Positions 17,553-26,573 are shown, counted from the stretch's first letter. The stretch is DNA of 64,000 bases from Sphingomonas sp. DG1-23 (GCF_030730875.1 NZ_JAVAMA010000001.1:1-64000), one strand, 5' to 3'. Notes: a model not told the origin generated them from the sequence alone. Numbers and translations: made by a program.

Positions 17553-19039
17553 GCCAGCCCCAGCGCGGCGCGGTGGCCGGGCAGCGCTGCGACTTCGCGG
17601 GCGATCTGGCCGCGCAGTCGCGCCAGCGCCGCGCCCAGTTCCTGCGGATTGGCCGCATCGACGCGCTGGTCCCAGCTTTCGGGCACTATCCCCTGTCCGA
17701 TCAGCACGGCGATCCAGCTCGGCGCGAAGAACAGCCCGCGGCTGTAGCGCTGGATTCGCCCGGCGCGACGGAACAGTTCGATCTTCTCGGCGAGGCTCTC
17801 CGGGATCGGCGCGTGCCGCACGTCGCGCCAGAACGATGAATCGTCGCGCGAGCTGGCGTGGTAATGCAGGATCAGGAAGTCGCGGATCCGATCATATTCA
17901 TAATCGACCTGCGCGTTGAATTCGTCGCGGTCGGCGGCATGGATCTGCTGGATCGGGAACAGCTCGATCAATTGCTGGATCGCGACCTGGACCAGATAGA
18001 TGCTGGTCGATTCGAGCGGCTCGAGGAAGCCCGAGGCGAGCCCCACCGCGATGACATTGTGCGACCAGCTGCGCTTGCGGCGCCCCGCCCTGAAGCGCAG
18101 CACGCGCGGGTCGGCGAGCGGCTCGCCCTCGATCGCGGCGAGGATCGCGGCGGACGCTTCCTCGTCGGACAGATGCGCGCTCGAATAGACATAGCCATTG
18201 CCGACGCGGTGCTGGAGCGGGATTCGCCAGCACCACCCTGCGGGCATCGCCGTGGCGCGGGTGAGCGGCTCGATCTCACCCGGTGGCGAGGCGCAGGGCA
18301 ATGCCATCGCGCGATCGCAGGGCAGCCAGTGCGACCAATCCTCCCATGCCTCGCCGAGGGCGTCGCCGAGCAGCAGGCTGCGGAACCCCGAGCAATCGAC
18401 GAACAGATCGCCATGGATCCGCGCGCCGCTTTCGAGCAACACCGCCGCGACATCGCCGGTTTCGCCGTCGCGCTCGACCGAGACGATCTTGCCCTCGGTT
18501 CGCGTCACGCCATTCGCCTCGGCGAAGGTCCGCAGGTACGGACCGAAGCGAGTCGCGTCGAACTGATAGGCATAGCCATAGGTCGAGAGCAGAGCCTCGG
18601 GATCGGCGGCTGGCGGCGCGAAACGGCGTTGCGCGGCCATGACATGAGCAACGCAATAGTCCGCGAGTTCGCCTCCCCGCCCCAGCGCGTGGATGCGGCG
18701 CCACCAATGGAGGAAGGGCACGTCGCCCAGCGGCCGGCCGAAATCGCCGAACGGGTGGAGATAGCAATCGCCCGGCTTGCCGAAATCGCGGAACTCGATG
18801 CCGAGCTTGTAGGTGGCGTGGGTCGCCGCCATGAACCCGGCCTCGTCGAGCCCCAGCGTCTGGATGAAGGCACGCAGATGCGGGAGCGTGGCCTCGCCGA
18901 CTCCGACGATGCCGATCTCGGCGGATTCGATCAATTCGACGCTGGCGGCATGCGGCAACAGCTTCGCGACCGCCGACGCGGCCATCCAGCCGGCGGTGCC
19001 GCCACCGATTACCACTACGCGCTTGCGCGGTTCCTGCAT
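17549..19039 (-). CDS. Flavin-dependent tryptophan halogenase family protein
   Basis: A 496-residue protein with GGGTAGWMAASAVAKLL (FAD binding, residues 12-28), the halogenating lysine in ATYKLGIEF (K78), the diagnostic WxWxIP motif (GWCWRIP, W269-P274), and the catalytic Glu in LEPLESTSIY (E343). All hallmark residues are present, so a chlorinating or brominating activity using reduced FAD is plausible. No flavin reductase is adjacent. Relatives in sphingomonads and Caulobacter often lie near TonB-receptor and sugar loci and their true substrates are mostly unknown. The ATG at 19039 is preferred; an in-frame GTG/ATG-type start at 19072 adds 11 atypical residues. Three copies of AAGTTGCGG lie just upstream. 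Confidence 0.88.
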   Translation of the reverse strand: MQEPRKRVVVIGGGTAGWMAASAVAKLLPHAASVELIESAEIGIVGVGEATLPHLRAFIQTLGLDEAGFMAATHATYKLGIEFRDFGKPGDCYLHPFGDFGRPLGDVPFLHWWRRIHALGRGGELADYCVAHVMAAQRRFAPPAADPEALLSTYGYAYQFDATRFGPYLRTFAEANGVTRTEGKIVSVERDGETGDVAAVLLESGARIHGDLFVDCSGFRSLLLGDALGEAWEDWSHWLPCDRAMALPCASPPGEIEPLTRATAMPAGWCWRIPLQHRVGNGYVYSSAHLSDEEASAAILAAIEGEPLADPRVLRFRAGRRKRSWSHNVIAVGLASGFLEPLESTSIYLVQVAIQQLIELFPIQQIHAADRDEFNAQVDYEYDRIRDFLILHYHASSRDDSSFWRDVRHAPIPESLAEKIELFRRAGRIQRYSRGLFFAPSWIAVLIGQGIVPESWDQRVDAANPQELGAALARLRGQIAREVAALPGHRAALGLA

Positions 19040-19066
19040 CCTCTCGCCCCGATTCGCGGCGCCCGT

Positions 19067-19160
19067 CCGCAACTTTGGCGTTGCGACGAATTCCTCGACT
19101 TTTCCGTCACTTCATCTGCGGAAGTTTAGGAAGTTGCGGGCCGCGCCCGGAAAGTTGCGG
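19067..19160. promoter_or_regulatory. Three AAGTTGCGG copies upstream of the halogenase pair
   Basis: AAGTTGCGG occurs at 19131-19139 and 19152-19160, exactly 21 bp apart in the same orientation, and once inverted at 19067-19075. A related GGAAGTT lies at 19120, ten bases before the first copy. Two helical turns of spacing suggests cooperative binding of a regulator in the promoter of the halogenase operon. No regulator is adjacent. Confidence 0.5.
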
Positions 19161-19221
19161 CTGCGCTGCCGCATTGCTCCCCATCCCGGCCCTCGGTATC
19201 AGCGTGGCAAAGGAAATCCTG

Positions 19222-19848
19222 TTAGGAAAGGGCTGAAACGAACGCGCGCGCGCGTTCGCCGACTTCGGCCGCGGTGAGGCCGATCTTGTAGAGCGCCGAC
19301 CCCAGCCCGAACCCGTCTGCCCCGGCTTCGCGCCACGGGCCCATATTGTCGGGTGCGATGCCGCCGACGGGGAGCAGGCGAAGCTCTTTGGGCAGCACGG
19401 CGCGCATCGCCTTGAGGATCGTCGGGCTCGATCCCTCGGCAGGAAAGAGCTTGAGCGCTGTGGCGCCTGCCTCGAGGGCGGCGAAGGCCTCGGTCGGGGT
19501 AACCACGCCGGGGAGCGAAACCAGCCCCGCCTCGGCGCTCGCGGCGATGACCCGTGTGTTGGCGTTGGGCGAGATGATCATCGTGCCGCCGACCGCGGCG
19601 ACCTGCTCGACCTGGCCTTCGGTCAGCACCGTGCCGGCACCGATCACTGCGCGGCCCTCGAAGCGGCGGGCGAGCCGCGCGATGCTGTCGAGCGGGTCGG
19701 GCGAGTTCATCGGGACTTCGATCAGGGCGAATCCGGCATCGACCAAGGCGTCGCCGATGCCTTCGACCTCGTCGGGCCTCACCCCGCGCAGGATCGCGAT
19801 CAGCGGGCAGCGGGCAAAGGCGGCGTCGAAGGCGGCGATATGGCTCAT
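19222..19848 (-). CDS. dgoA: 2-dehydro-3-deoxy-6-phosphogalactonate aldolase
   Basis: Cleaves KDPGal to pyruvate and D-glyceraldehyde 3-phosphate, the last step of the De Ley-Doudoroff galactose route. The 208-residue class I aldolase of the KDPG/KDPGal family has PLIAILRGVRPDEV at the N-terminus, IEVPMNSPDP with the catalytic Glu, and the Schiff-base Lys in ATALKLFPAE (about residue 127). GIAPDNMGPW follows in the phosphate-binding region. The NSP after IEV and the overall sequence favour DgoA over Eda. It overlaps the kinase gene by four bases (ATGA). A longer in-frame reading to 20439 lies inside the kinase and is rejected. Confidence 0.92.
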   Translation of the reverse strand: MSHIAAFDAAFARCPLIAILRGVRPDEVEGIGDALVDAGFALIEVPMNSPDPLDSIARLARRFEGRAVIGAGTVLTEGQVEQVAAVGGTMIISPNANTRVIAASAEAGLVSLPGVVTPTEAFAALEAGATALKLFPAEGSSPTILKAMRAVLPKELRLLPVGGIAPDNMGPWREAGADGFGLGSALYKIGLTAAEVGERARAFVSALS

Positions 19849-20714
19849 TGTTTCACGATCTCGTTGATGCCCGCGACGAACGCGGCGTGGCTGTCGATCA
19901 GATGGGCATTGCGGCCGTGCGATTGAATGGCCGCCGCATAGAGCCCGCCGAGAGTGGGACCGGCGAGGATGTGGACGGCGTCGTGCCTCGACGTGGCGAG
20001 CCGCGCGGCGACGTCGGTGCCGATCAGCAGGCCCGAGGCATAAGAGGCGGCGTCGGCATCGTTGCGTTGACCGAGCATCTTCGCGGCACGGATGCCGAAC
20101 AGCGACGCGGCGAGGTCTTGGCGGTTGCCGTCCTCGACGCCTTCGAGAAACGCCGCGCCGAGGGTGACTTCGCCGCCGAGCTGGGTGGCGAGCAGGCCAT
20201 GTTTCCGAAGCAGGGCGAACAATTCGCCGGTCATCGCGGTGACGAAATCCGCGACCTTGCCCCCTTGCATCTCGACCCATTTGCAATGGGTGCCGGGCTG
20301 GGCGAGCAGCGAATCCGCCGGGACGAGGTCCGCCGCGACCGCGCCGAGCAACTGGACTTCCTCGCCGCGCATCACGTCGGGCCGGCCGCCGACCAGAGTC
20401 GATATGCCGGGGACGATCGCGGTGCGGTCGTCGATCCACAACAGCCCCGCCGCCAGTTCGGCGACCCCGGCGGGCGCAGCGACATAGGGCGCCGGCCGCC
20501 AGCCGATATTCGAGCCGACCATGCCCGCGAGCAGCATCGGCAGATCGCCGAACCGGCCGCGGATCGCCGCCGCCTCGGCTCCGAAATCCTCGACCGAAGT
20601 CACGCCGCGGTCATCGCGTTCGGTCTGCACGACCTGACCGCCGTCGATCAGGAACACGCGCCGGTTGGTGGTGCCCCAGTCGACGGCGAGGAAGCGGCTG
20701 CCGAAACTCACCAC
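19845..20714 (-). CDS. dgoK: 2-dehydro-3-deoxygalactonokinase
   Basis: Phosphorylates 2-keto-3-deoxygalactonate with ATP to give the DgoA substrate. The 289-residue protein shows the phosphate-binding motif FLAVDWGTTNRRVFLIDGG at its N-terminus and the family signature AQPGTHCKWVEM near residue 140. GEVTLGAAFLEGVEDGNRQD and HILAGPTLGG follow. It starts at GTG 20714 or GTG 20711 (the latter gives a GTGA overlap with the transporter stop). It is coupled to dgoA downstream and to the sugar symporter upstream. Confidence 0.92.
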   Translation of the reverse strand: MVSFGSRFLAVDWGTTNRRVFLIDGGQVVQTERDDRGVTSVEDFGAEAAAIRGRFGDLPMLLAGMVGSNIGWRPAPYVAAPAGVAELAAGLLWIDDRTAIVPGISTLVGGRPDVMRGEEVQLLGAVAADLVPADSLLAQPGTHCKWVEMQGGKVADFVTAMTGELFALLRKHGLLATQLGGEVTLGAAFLEGVEDGNRQDLAASLFGIRAAKMLGQRNDADAASYASGLLIGTDVAARLATSRHDAVHILAGPTLGGLYAAAIQSHGRNAHLIDSHAAFVAGINEIVKQ

Positions 20715-22342
20715 CAGGTCGCGTACAAGGCGATGAGGATGAGGATCACGCCGATCCCGGCCACGTTGAACACCCCCGAGGTGCGGAAGGTCACGCCCTC
20801 CATCGTCACCCGGTTGGCGTCGCCTCGGCCGCGTACCAGCAGCGAGACCGCCATTGCGAGGAACAGGCTCACCACGAACACGAACATCATCCGGTTCATG
20901 AACGGGAAGAGATAGGCGTTGAGCGCGTCGGGCAGGAAGTCCGAGGGGATGCCCATCTTGAGGATGTACGACAGCAGCACCGAGGTGATCGCGGCGACGA
21001 TCGCGCCGGCTTCGGTCGCGGGCTTCCAGAACAGGCCGAGCAGGAAGATCACGGTGATGCCCGGGGTGAAGAAGCCCGAGAATTCCTGGATGAACTGAAA
21101 GGCCTGGTCCGACTGGCCGATCAGCGGCCGGGCGGCGACGATCGCGATCACCACCGCAATCGCGGCGACGACGCGGCCGACGAGAACGAGATGCTTCTCC
21201 TGCCCCTCGACCGCAGCGACATTGTCCTCGCCGCGAGTCTTCATGCCGCGTGCCTTGGCGTAGAGATCGAGCGTGAAGATGGTGGCGATCGAATTGATCT
21301 TCGAAGCGGTCGAGGCGATGATCGCCGCGATCAGCGCCGCGAAGACGAGGCCGAGCAGCCCGGGGGGCAGCAGCTTCATCATCGTCGGATAGGCCTCATC
21401 CGGCTTGGCGAGCTCGGGCGCGAGCACGACGGCGGCGATGCCCGGGAGGACGATGATCACCGGCATCAGCAGCTTCAGGTAAGCGGCGAACACCACGCCC
21501 TTCTGCGCCTCGCCGAGATTCTTCGCGGCGAGCGCGCGCTGGATGATGTATTGGTTGAAGCCCCAATAAGACAGGTTGGCGATCCACATTCCGCCGACCA
21601 GCACCGCGATGCCGGGCAGATCCTTGTAGAAGGGATTGTCCTGGCTAAGGATCATGTCGAAATGGCTCGGCGCGCGCTCGGTGAGCACCGAGAAGCCGGC
21701 GAGGACGCCCTGATCGCCGCCGATCTGGTTGAGGGTGAGATAGGAGACGACGAGGCCGCCGAGCACCAACAGCGTCACCTGGACGATGTCGGTGAGCGCC
21801 ACCGCCTTGAGGCCGCCATAGAGCTGATAGAGCAAGGCGAAGCCGCCCAGGGCGATCAGCGACGCGGTCTGATCGACGCCCGCGACCTTGTTGACCGCGA
21901 TCGAGCCGAGCCAGATGATCGAAGTAAGGTTCACGAACACGTAGAGCGCGAGCCAGAACAACGCCATCAGCACCGGGAGCACGCGGCCGAACCGCTGCTC
22001 GAGGAACTGCGGCATCGTGTAGATCTCGTTCTTGAGGAAGATCGGCAGGAAGAATTTGCCGACGATCAGCAGGGTCAGCGCCGCCATCCACTCATAGGAC
22101 GCGATCGCAAGCCCGATCGCATAGCCCGAACCGGCCATTCCGACGATCTGTTCTGCAGAAATATTCGCCGCGATCAGCGACGCGCCGATCGCCCACCAGG
22201 GCAGCGACTTGGATGCGAGGAAATAATCCGAAGTATCCTTGGCATGCCCCGCCTTCTCTCGACTAACCCATTGGGCAAGGCCGAAAATTCCGATCGCATA
22301 GGCGATCACGACGAACAGATCCAAGTTCGAGAGACTCGTCAT
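20708..22342 (-). CDS. Sodium/sugar symporter (SSS family, vSGLT-like)
   Basis: A 544-residue inner-membrane protein with about 14 hydrophobic segments and the SSS family pattern: DTSDYFLASKSLPWWAIGAS near the N-terminus, LIAANISAEQIVGMAGSGYA, and ASTASKINSIATIFTLDLY (the conserved TM8 region). By operon context with dgoK and dgoA it most likely imports galactose or galactonate. The start is ATG 22342 after GGGAGGAAGCA; a longer reading to 22408 lacks a ribosome site. It is divergent from the FadR-type regulator, with a palindrome between them. Confidence 0.93.
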   Translation of the reverse strand: MTSLSNLDLFVVIAYAIGIFGLAQWVSREKAGHAKDTSDYFLASKSLPWWAIGASLIAANISAEQIVGMAGSGYAIGLAIASYEWMAALTLLIVGKFFLPIFLKNEIYTMPQFLEQRFGRVLPVLMALFWLALYVFVNLTSIIWLGSIAVNKVAGVDQTASLIALGGFALLYQLYGGLKAVALTDIVQVTLLVLGGLVVSYLTLNQIGGDQGVLAGFSVLTERAPSHFDMILSQDNPFYKDLPGIAVLVGGMWIANLSYWGFNQYIIQRALAAKNLGEAQKGVVFAAYLKLLMPVIIVLPGIAAVVLAPELAKPDEAYPTMMKLLPPGLLGLVFAALIAAIIASTASKINSIATIFTLDLYAKARGMKTRGEDNVAAVEGQEKHLVLVGRVVAAIAVVIAIVAARPLIGQSDQAFQFIQEFSGFFTPGITVIFLLGLFWKPATEAGAIVAAITSVLLSYILKMGIPSDFLPDALNAYLFPFMNRMMFVFVVSLFLAMAVSLLVRGRGDANRVTMEGVTFRTSGVFNVAGIGVILILIALYATWW

Positions 22343-22440
22343 TGCTTCCTCCCTGCCCCGGGCGCCGGCGGCTGATGCCGCGCTCTCGTGCCCGCCTGTG
22401 ACGCCCATTCGAGCGTCGTTGGTTCATTTATCGTATTTAT

Positions 22441-22452
22441 TGGACTTGTCCA
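22441..22452. promoter_or_regulatory. Palindrome TGGACTTGTCCA, candidate FadR-type operator
   Basis: A perfect 12-bp dyad sits in the 196-bp gap between the divergent symporter operon and the GntR/FadR regulator. Its size and placement fit autoregulated control of galactose genes. The A/T-rich TTTATCGTATTTATT just beside it may hold the symporter promoter. Confidence 0.5.
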
Positions 22453-22538
22453 GCGCCACCACTCCGCTAACGTAGGTGAAACAATGGCGTGGAGAGGGTC
22501 CTGACATCGTTGTCGGGGTCGATCAAGGGGCGGCAGGC

Positions 22539-23285
22539 ATGTCGAACAATTATCCGGAACTGGGCGCGGAGGATGCGCGGCCCCAGCTGGGCCGCAACCT
22601 GACCTATGGCATGCTCGACAGCCTCGGGCGCGCGATCGTCACCGGCCGCTACGAACGCGAGGCGTTCCCGACCGAAGCCGAGCTCGCCAAGCAGCATGGC
22701 GTCAGCCGCTCGGTGACCCGCGAAGCCGTCAAGATGCTCACCGCCAAGGGGCTGTTGAGCGCGCGCCCGCGCCAGGGCACGGTGGTCCAGCCGGCGACCA
22801 ACTGGAATTTGTTCGACACCGACGTGCTGCGCTGGCTGCTCGAGCGGCAATTCTCGGTCGAGTTGCTGCGCCAATTCAACCAGCTGCGCGTGGCGATCGA
22901 GCCCGAGGCGGCGGCGCTGGCGGCACGCGTCGGCACGCTCGACGACCTTGCCCGGATCTCGCACGGTCTGGAACGGATGGAAGCGGCCGAACAGGGCCTC
23001 GAGGATACGCTGGAGGCTGATATCGCCTTCCATGTCGCGATCCTGCGCGCGTCGGGCAATCCGTTCTACGCGCAATTTCGCGACGTGGTGGGCACCGCCT
23101 TGCGTACCTCGATCCGCTTCACCAACCGGCTGAAGGGACGCACCGCGAATGTCGCCGATCATGCGGCGGTGCGCGACGCGATCGCGGCGCATGATTCCGA
23201 AGGCGCGCGGACCGCGATGCGGGCGCTGATCGGCGACGTGCTCGAGCTGATCGACGATGTCGAGGCGGGCGAAACGCAGGGCTGA
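22539..23285 (+). CDS. GntR family regulator, FadR subfamily (galactonate-type)
   Basis: A 248-residue repressor with an N-terminal winged helix (about residues 30-95: FPTEAELAKQHGVSRSVTRE, then RPRQGTVVQP) and an all-helical FCD ligand-binding domain (about 110-235). The metal/ligand residues are suggested by DIAFHVAILRAS and DHAAVRDAIAAHD. DgoR-like proteins of this class sense galactonate. It is divergent from the symporter-dgoK-dgoA operon, which it probably controls. The ATG at 22539 is chosen; the in-frame start at 22476 is unlikely. Confidence 0.9.
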   Translation: MSNNYPELGAEDARPQLGRNLTYGMLDSLGRAIVTGRYEREAFPTEAELAKQHGVSRSVTREAVKMLTAKGLLSARPRQGTVVQPATNWNLFDTDVLRWLLERQFSVELLRQFNQLRVAIEPEAAALAARVGTLDDLARISHGLERMEAAEQGLEDTLEADIAFHVAILRASGNPFYAQFRDVVGTALRTSIRFTNRLKGRTANVADHAAVRDAIAAHDSEGARTAMRALIGDVLELIDDVEAGETQG

Positions 23286-23615
23286 GTTGCAGCTTTGGCC
23301 GCGCGTTTGATCGTGTCAACACAAGGGCTTGCAGCGATCCCGCGGGTTTCACGAGCCTCCCGGCGCGAGCGTTCGAAAATTCTTTGCGTGGTCGCGCGCA
23401 AAGCTAAGTTACCGAAATATCATGGAAATATTCTGGAAACACCAGAGAGCCCCGACATCATGGTAAACTATATGGCCGCGGCACCGCCCTGCCCTCTCCA
23501 CACTCTTCCTATGATGGCATTGATGATCGGTATGTCGAACCCGAGGGGATGAGGGGACGGGTTCGCGAATGTCCGCAATGACGGATGCTCTGCCGGCAAT
23601 GTTGTTACGGAGCTT
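23286..23615. other. 330-bp gap before the chemoreceptor gene
   Basis: No gene is supported here. The direct repeat GAAATAT occurs at 23414 and 23425 (11 bp apart), in an unusually A/T-rich patch (23405-23475). That patch is the likely promoter region of the chemoreceptor. No terminator for the GntR gene is evident. Confidence 0.5.
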
Positions 23616-25469
23616 ATGATGTCGTTGCAGAACCTCCCCATTTCGCGAAAGCTCGCCGGCGCTTTTGCTGCGCTGATCGTGATCTTCGCCGGTATTGGCG
23701 CGATCGTCTTCGTCAATCTTTCGGCGCTGGCCACGGCGGCGGACGACAAGGAACGCTCGCTGCGCGCGATGGAGATCACCCAGAAGCTGCTCACCGGCGT
23801 GCTCGAGCAGCAGAACGCGGCGCGCGGCTTCGCCATCCTCGGCAAGGAGGAGTTCGCCAAGACCTATCAGGAGAATGGCGAGAAGTTCTTCAAGACGGTC
23901 GACGAGTTCAAGGAATTCTCGACCTCGAAGGAGCAACACGCCCGCGCCGATCAGCTGATCACCAACGTCAAGACGTTGCGCGAGAAGCTCGACCATATCA
24001 TCACGCTCGCACGCAACCCCGCGACCCGCGGCCAGGCCGGCGAGCTCTCGGGCGTCAAGATGCTCGGCGAGATCCGTCCGCTGATCAAGGAGATCGCGGA
24101 AGTCCAGGAAGGCCGCGTCGAGGACAGGATCGCGGCGGAGGACACGGCGGTCGCTTCGGCCAAATGGGCGATCTGGATCGGTGGCGCATTTGCCGTGGCG
24201 CTCTCGGTGCTGCTCGGCTGGCTGCTATCGCGCGGGATCGCCGCCCCGGTTGCCCAGATGACCGGCGTGATGAACAAGCTCGCCAGCGGCAACAACGCCG
24301 TCGAGGTTCCCGGCACGACCCGCGGCGACGAGATCGGCGCGATGGCCAAGGCAGTCCTCGTATTCCGCGAAGCCGCGGTCGAGAAGCAGAAGACCGACGC
24401 GGCCAAGAAGATCGCCGACGCCGAGCAGCAGCGCGTGGTCGATACGCTCGAGGCGAACCTCGGCAAGCTGGCCCAGGGCGATCTGACCAGCGAGATCAAC
24501 GAGGCGTTCTCGCCGGCCTATGAATCGGTGAAGGTCAATTTCAACGCCGCGGTGAGCGAATTGCGCAACCTGATCGGCACCGTGATGGAGAGCGCCGCGA
24601 CGATCCGCACCGGTTCAGGCGAGATCGCCCAGGCGTCGGAAGATCTCGCGCGCCGCACCGAAGCCAACGCCGCGAGCCTCGAAGAGACTTCGGCCGCAGT
24701 CACCCAGATGGACGGCCGCCTCAAGGCGACGGCCGCCTCGGCAGGCCGCACCGTCGGCCGCGCCGACGGCGCCATCGCCACGGTATCGGGCGGCCGCGCC
24801 ATCGCCGACGAAGCCGTGCAGGCGATGACCCGGGTCGCCGATTCGGCCAAGGGCATCGACAGCGTCATCGAAGGCCTCGACAAGATCGCGTTCCAGACCC
24901 GGGTTCTCGCGATGAACGCGGCAGTCGAAGCCGGTCGTGCCGGCGAGGCGGGCCGCGGCTTCGCGGTCGTCGCCGACCTCGTCTCGGCGCTGGCGATGCG
25001 TGCCGAGGAAGAAGCCGGCCGCGCCCGCGATCAGCTGACCGCCACCCAGACCGATATCGTCGCGGCAGTGGAGATGGTCCAGAAGGTCGACAGCGCGCTC
25101 GCCGACATCTCGGGCGACGTCAGCGAAGTCCACACCCTGCTCGGCGAGATGGCCAGCGACAATCAGGCCCAGTCGACGGCGATCACCGAAATCTCGATCG
25201 CGATCGGCACGATGGACCAGTCGACCCAGCAGAATGCTGCGATGGTCGAAGAGACTTCGGCTGCTGCGCGCAATCTGAGCGGCGAAGTCGCCGCGCTTAG
25301 CGAGCAGGCGTCGAAGTTCAATGTCGGCGCCGGCGTACGTACGGTGGCGGCGCGCGCCAGCGCTCCGGCGAGGCCGGCGGCCAAGGCCGCGGGCTATGTC
25401 TCGCCGGTACGGGCACTGCCGGTGACCGCGATGGCGAGCACCGGTGGCGACGACTGGGCTTCGTTCTAG
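23616..25469 (+). CDS. Methyl-accepting chemotaxis protein, CHASE3-like sensor
   Basis: A 617-residue membrane receptor with TM1 (about residues 12-34), a periplasmic four-helix sensor resembling CHASE3 (EQQNAARGFAILGKEEF), and TM2 (about 188-208). A HAMP domain follows (to ~265), then a long coiled-coil signalling domain. The tip reads IAFQTRVLAMNAAVEAGRAG then FAVVADLVSALAMRAEE. Usual residues at three conserved positions are changed: QTN is QTR, and the Glu and Arg of EVR are LVS. The protein ends DWASF, matching the xWxxF tether for CheR/CheB. It lies between sugar operons but is separately transcribed, with a strong terminator. Start is ATG 23616 or 23619. Confidence 0.93.
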   Translation: MMSLQNLPISRKLAGAFAALIVIFAGIGAIVFVNLSALATAADDKERSLRAMEITQKLLTGVLEQQNAARGFAILGKEEFAKTYQENGEKFFKTVDEFKEFSTSKEQHARADQLITNVKTLREKLDHIITLARNPATRGQAGELSGVKMLGEIRPLIKEIAEVQEGRVEDRIAAEDTAVASAKWAIWIGGAFAVALSVLLGWLLSRGIAAPVAQMTGVMNKLASGNNAVEVPGTTRGDEIGAMAKAVLVFREAAVEKQKTDAAKKIADAEQQRVVDTLEANLGKLAQGDLTSEINEAFSPAYESVKVNFNAAVSELRNLIGTVMESAATIRTGSGEIAQASEDLARRTEANAASLEETSAAVTQMDGRLKATAASAGRTVGRADGAIATVSGGRAIADEAVQAMTRVADSAKGIDSVIEGLDKIAFQTRVLAMNAAVEAGRAGEAGRGFAVVADLVSALAMRAEEEAGRARDQLTATQTDIVAAVEMVQKVDSALADISGDVSEVHTLLGEMASDNQAQSTAITEISIAIGTMDQSTQQNAAMVEETSAAARNLSGEVAALSEQASKFNVGAGVRTVAARASAPARPAAKAAGYVSPVRALPVTAMASTGGDDWASF

Positions 25470-25486
25470 GGGGTTCACCCGAGCAG

Positions 25487-25521
25487 AAAGGGCGTCGCGG
25501 CCAGGCCGCGGCGCCCTTTTT
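25487..25521 (+). terminator. Intrinsic terminator of the chemoreceptor gene
   Basis: AAAGGGCGTCGCGGCC pairs with GGCCGCGGCGCCCTTT with one mismatch, followed by a T-tract (TTTTT). It lies 17 bp after the stop codon. Confidence 0.88.
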
Positions 25522-25528
25522 CGTATTC

Positions 25529-25651
25529 AATCCTCCCCCGCCAGGGGAGGTGGCATGCACAGCATGACGGAGGGGGAGGAAGCACCAACCTCGCGGCATG
25601 ATTCCTCCCCTCCGTCACCTTTGGCGACCTCGACCTAGCGGGGGGAGGATT
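25529..25651. repeat. Palindromic repeat between convergent chemoreceptor and GH43
   Basis: The outer arms AATCCTCCCCCGC and GCGGGGGGAGGATT, with inner blocks CAGGGGAGG and CCTCCCCTCC, make a ~120-bp imperfect palindrome. It belongs to the same family as the elements at 7449, 40831, 53111 and 61798. It has no coding potential. Confidence 0.75.
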
Positions 25652-25652
25652 T

Positions 25653-26573
25653 TCACCGTATCCTGATCGTCTCGATCACGCCGTCCGGGTGATACTGGAT
25701 CGGCTGAATCGCGACGCGGCGGCTGCCATTATACGGGCCGTTGCCAGCCTGCCCTTCCCAGCGATGATAGACGATGTAGCTGTTGCCGTCCTTCGGATCC
25801 TCGAAGAAGCTGTGGTGCCCCGGCCCCTTGTAGCGCGTGTCGCCGACGAGCAGCGGACCGCCATAGCGCCACGGACCGGTCGGCGAGAGCGCCACGGCAT
25901 AATGGACCTGATAATTCGACAGGTTCCACTGCCCCGCCGAATAAGACAGGTAATAGATGCCCTTGCGAAAGTGCATGAACGCACCCTCGGTGAAATTGGG
26001 CGGGGTATCGACCTTCACTTCCTGATCGATCGAGACCATGTCCGGCTTGAGCTTCCAGACGCGCAGCGTCGCGCCAGCGCTGCCGCCGGCATAGAGATAT
26101 GGCGTGCTGGTCTTCGGATCGACGAACACCGCGGGATCGATCGCCTCGAAGCCCTTGCCCCCCGTGATCAGCGGCTTGCCGCTGTCGGTGCAGGGACCCG
26201 CCGGCCCCTTGCACGTCGCCACGCCGATACGGCTGGGAGTCGGGTTTTGCGGGCCGACCGAATAATAGAAATACCAGCCCCCATTCGCCTGGACCATGTC
26301 GGGCGCCCAGAGGAAATGGACCGGGGCGCAGTCGTCATCGGCCCAGGCGATGTCCTTGAGGCGGATCAGCGGGTCGCTCTTTGTCCATTTGGCCTTGTCG
26401 GGCGAGGACCAGGCCGAGAGGCCGTCGCCGCCCGTCGGGTAGATCCAATATTGGCCGTCGGCCATTTCGATATCCGGATCGGCGCCGGCGAAGACCGACT
26501 TCACTTCCTGCGCGGACGCTGCCGGCGGGAGACCCGCCAACAGCGCCGCGAACGGCAGGAATGCGCGCCTCAC
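25653..26573 (-). CDS. Glycoside hydrolase family 43 (arabinosidase-like), exported
   Basis: A 306-residue protein with a signal peptide (MRRAFLPFAALLAGLPPAASAQ) and a five-bladed propeller of the GH43 type. Catalytic residues are visible: the base Asp in AGADPDIEMADG (about residue 33), the modulating Asp in EAIDPAVFVD, and the acid Glu in FTEGAFMHFRKGIYYLSYS. Likely exo- or endo-arabinosidase acting on arabinan or on arabinosylated galactan; family subgroup cannot be fixed by eye. It overlaps the GH5-like gene by four bases and shares its operon with galM and the sugar-acid dehydratase. Confidence 0.88.
   Translation of the reverse strand: MRRAFLPFAALLAGLPPAASAQEVKSVFAGADPDIEMADGQYWIYPTGGDGLSAWSSPDKAKWTKSDPLIRLKDIAWADDDCAPVHFLWAPDMVQANGGWYFYYSVGPQNPTPSRIGVATCKGPAGPCTDSGKPLITGGKGFEAIDPAVFVDPKTSTPYLYAGGSAGATLRVWKLKPDMVSIDQEVKVDTPPNFTEGAFMHFRKGIYYLSYSAGQWNLSNYQVHYAVALSPTGPWRYGGPLLVGDTRYKGPGHHSFFEDPKDGNSYIVYHRWEGQAGNGPYNGSRRVAIQPIQYHPDGVIETIRIR

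Noticed and set aside
19222-20439. Long form of the aldolase gene starting at 20439
   Set aside because: The first ~200 codons are an out-of-frame reading of dgoK; the family N-terminus begins at the ATG at 19848.
25529-25651. Palindromic repeats considered as insertion sequences or MITE remnants with target duplications
   Set aside because: No transposase and no consistent flanking direct repeats were found; they are listed as repeats only.
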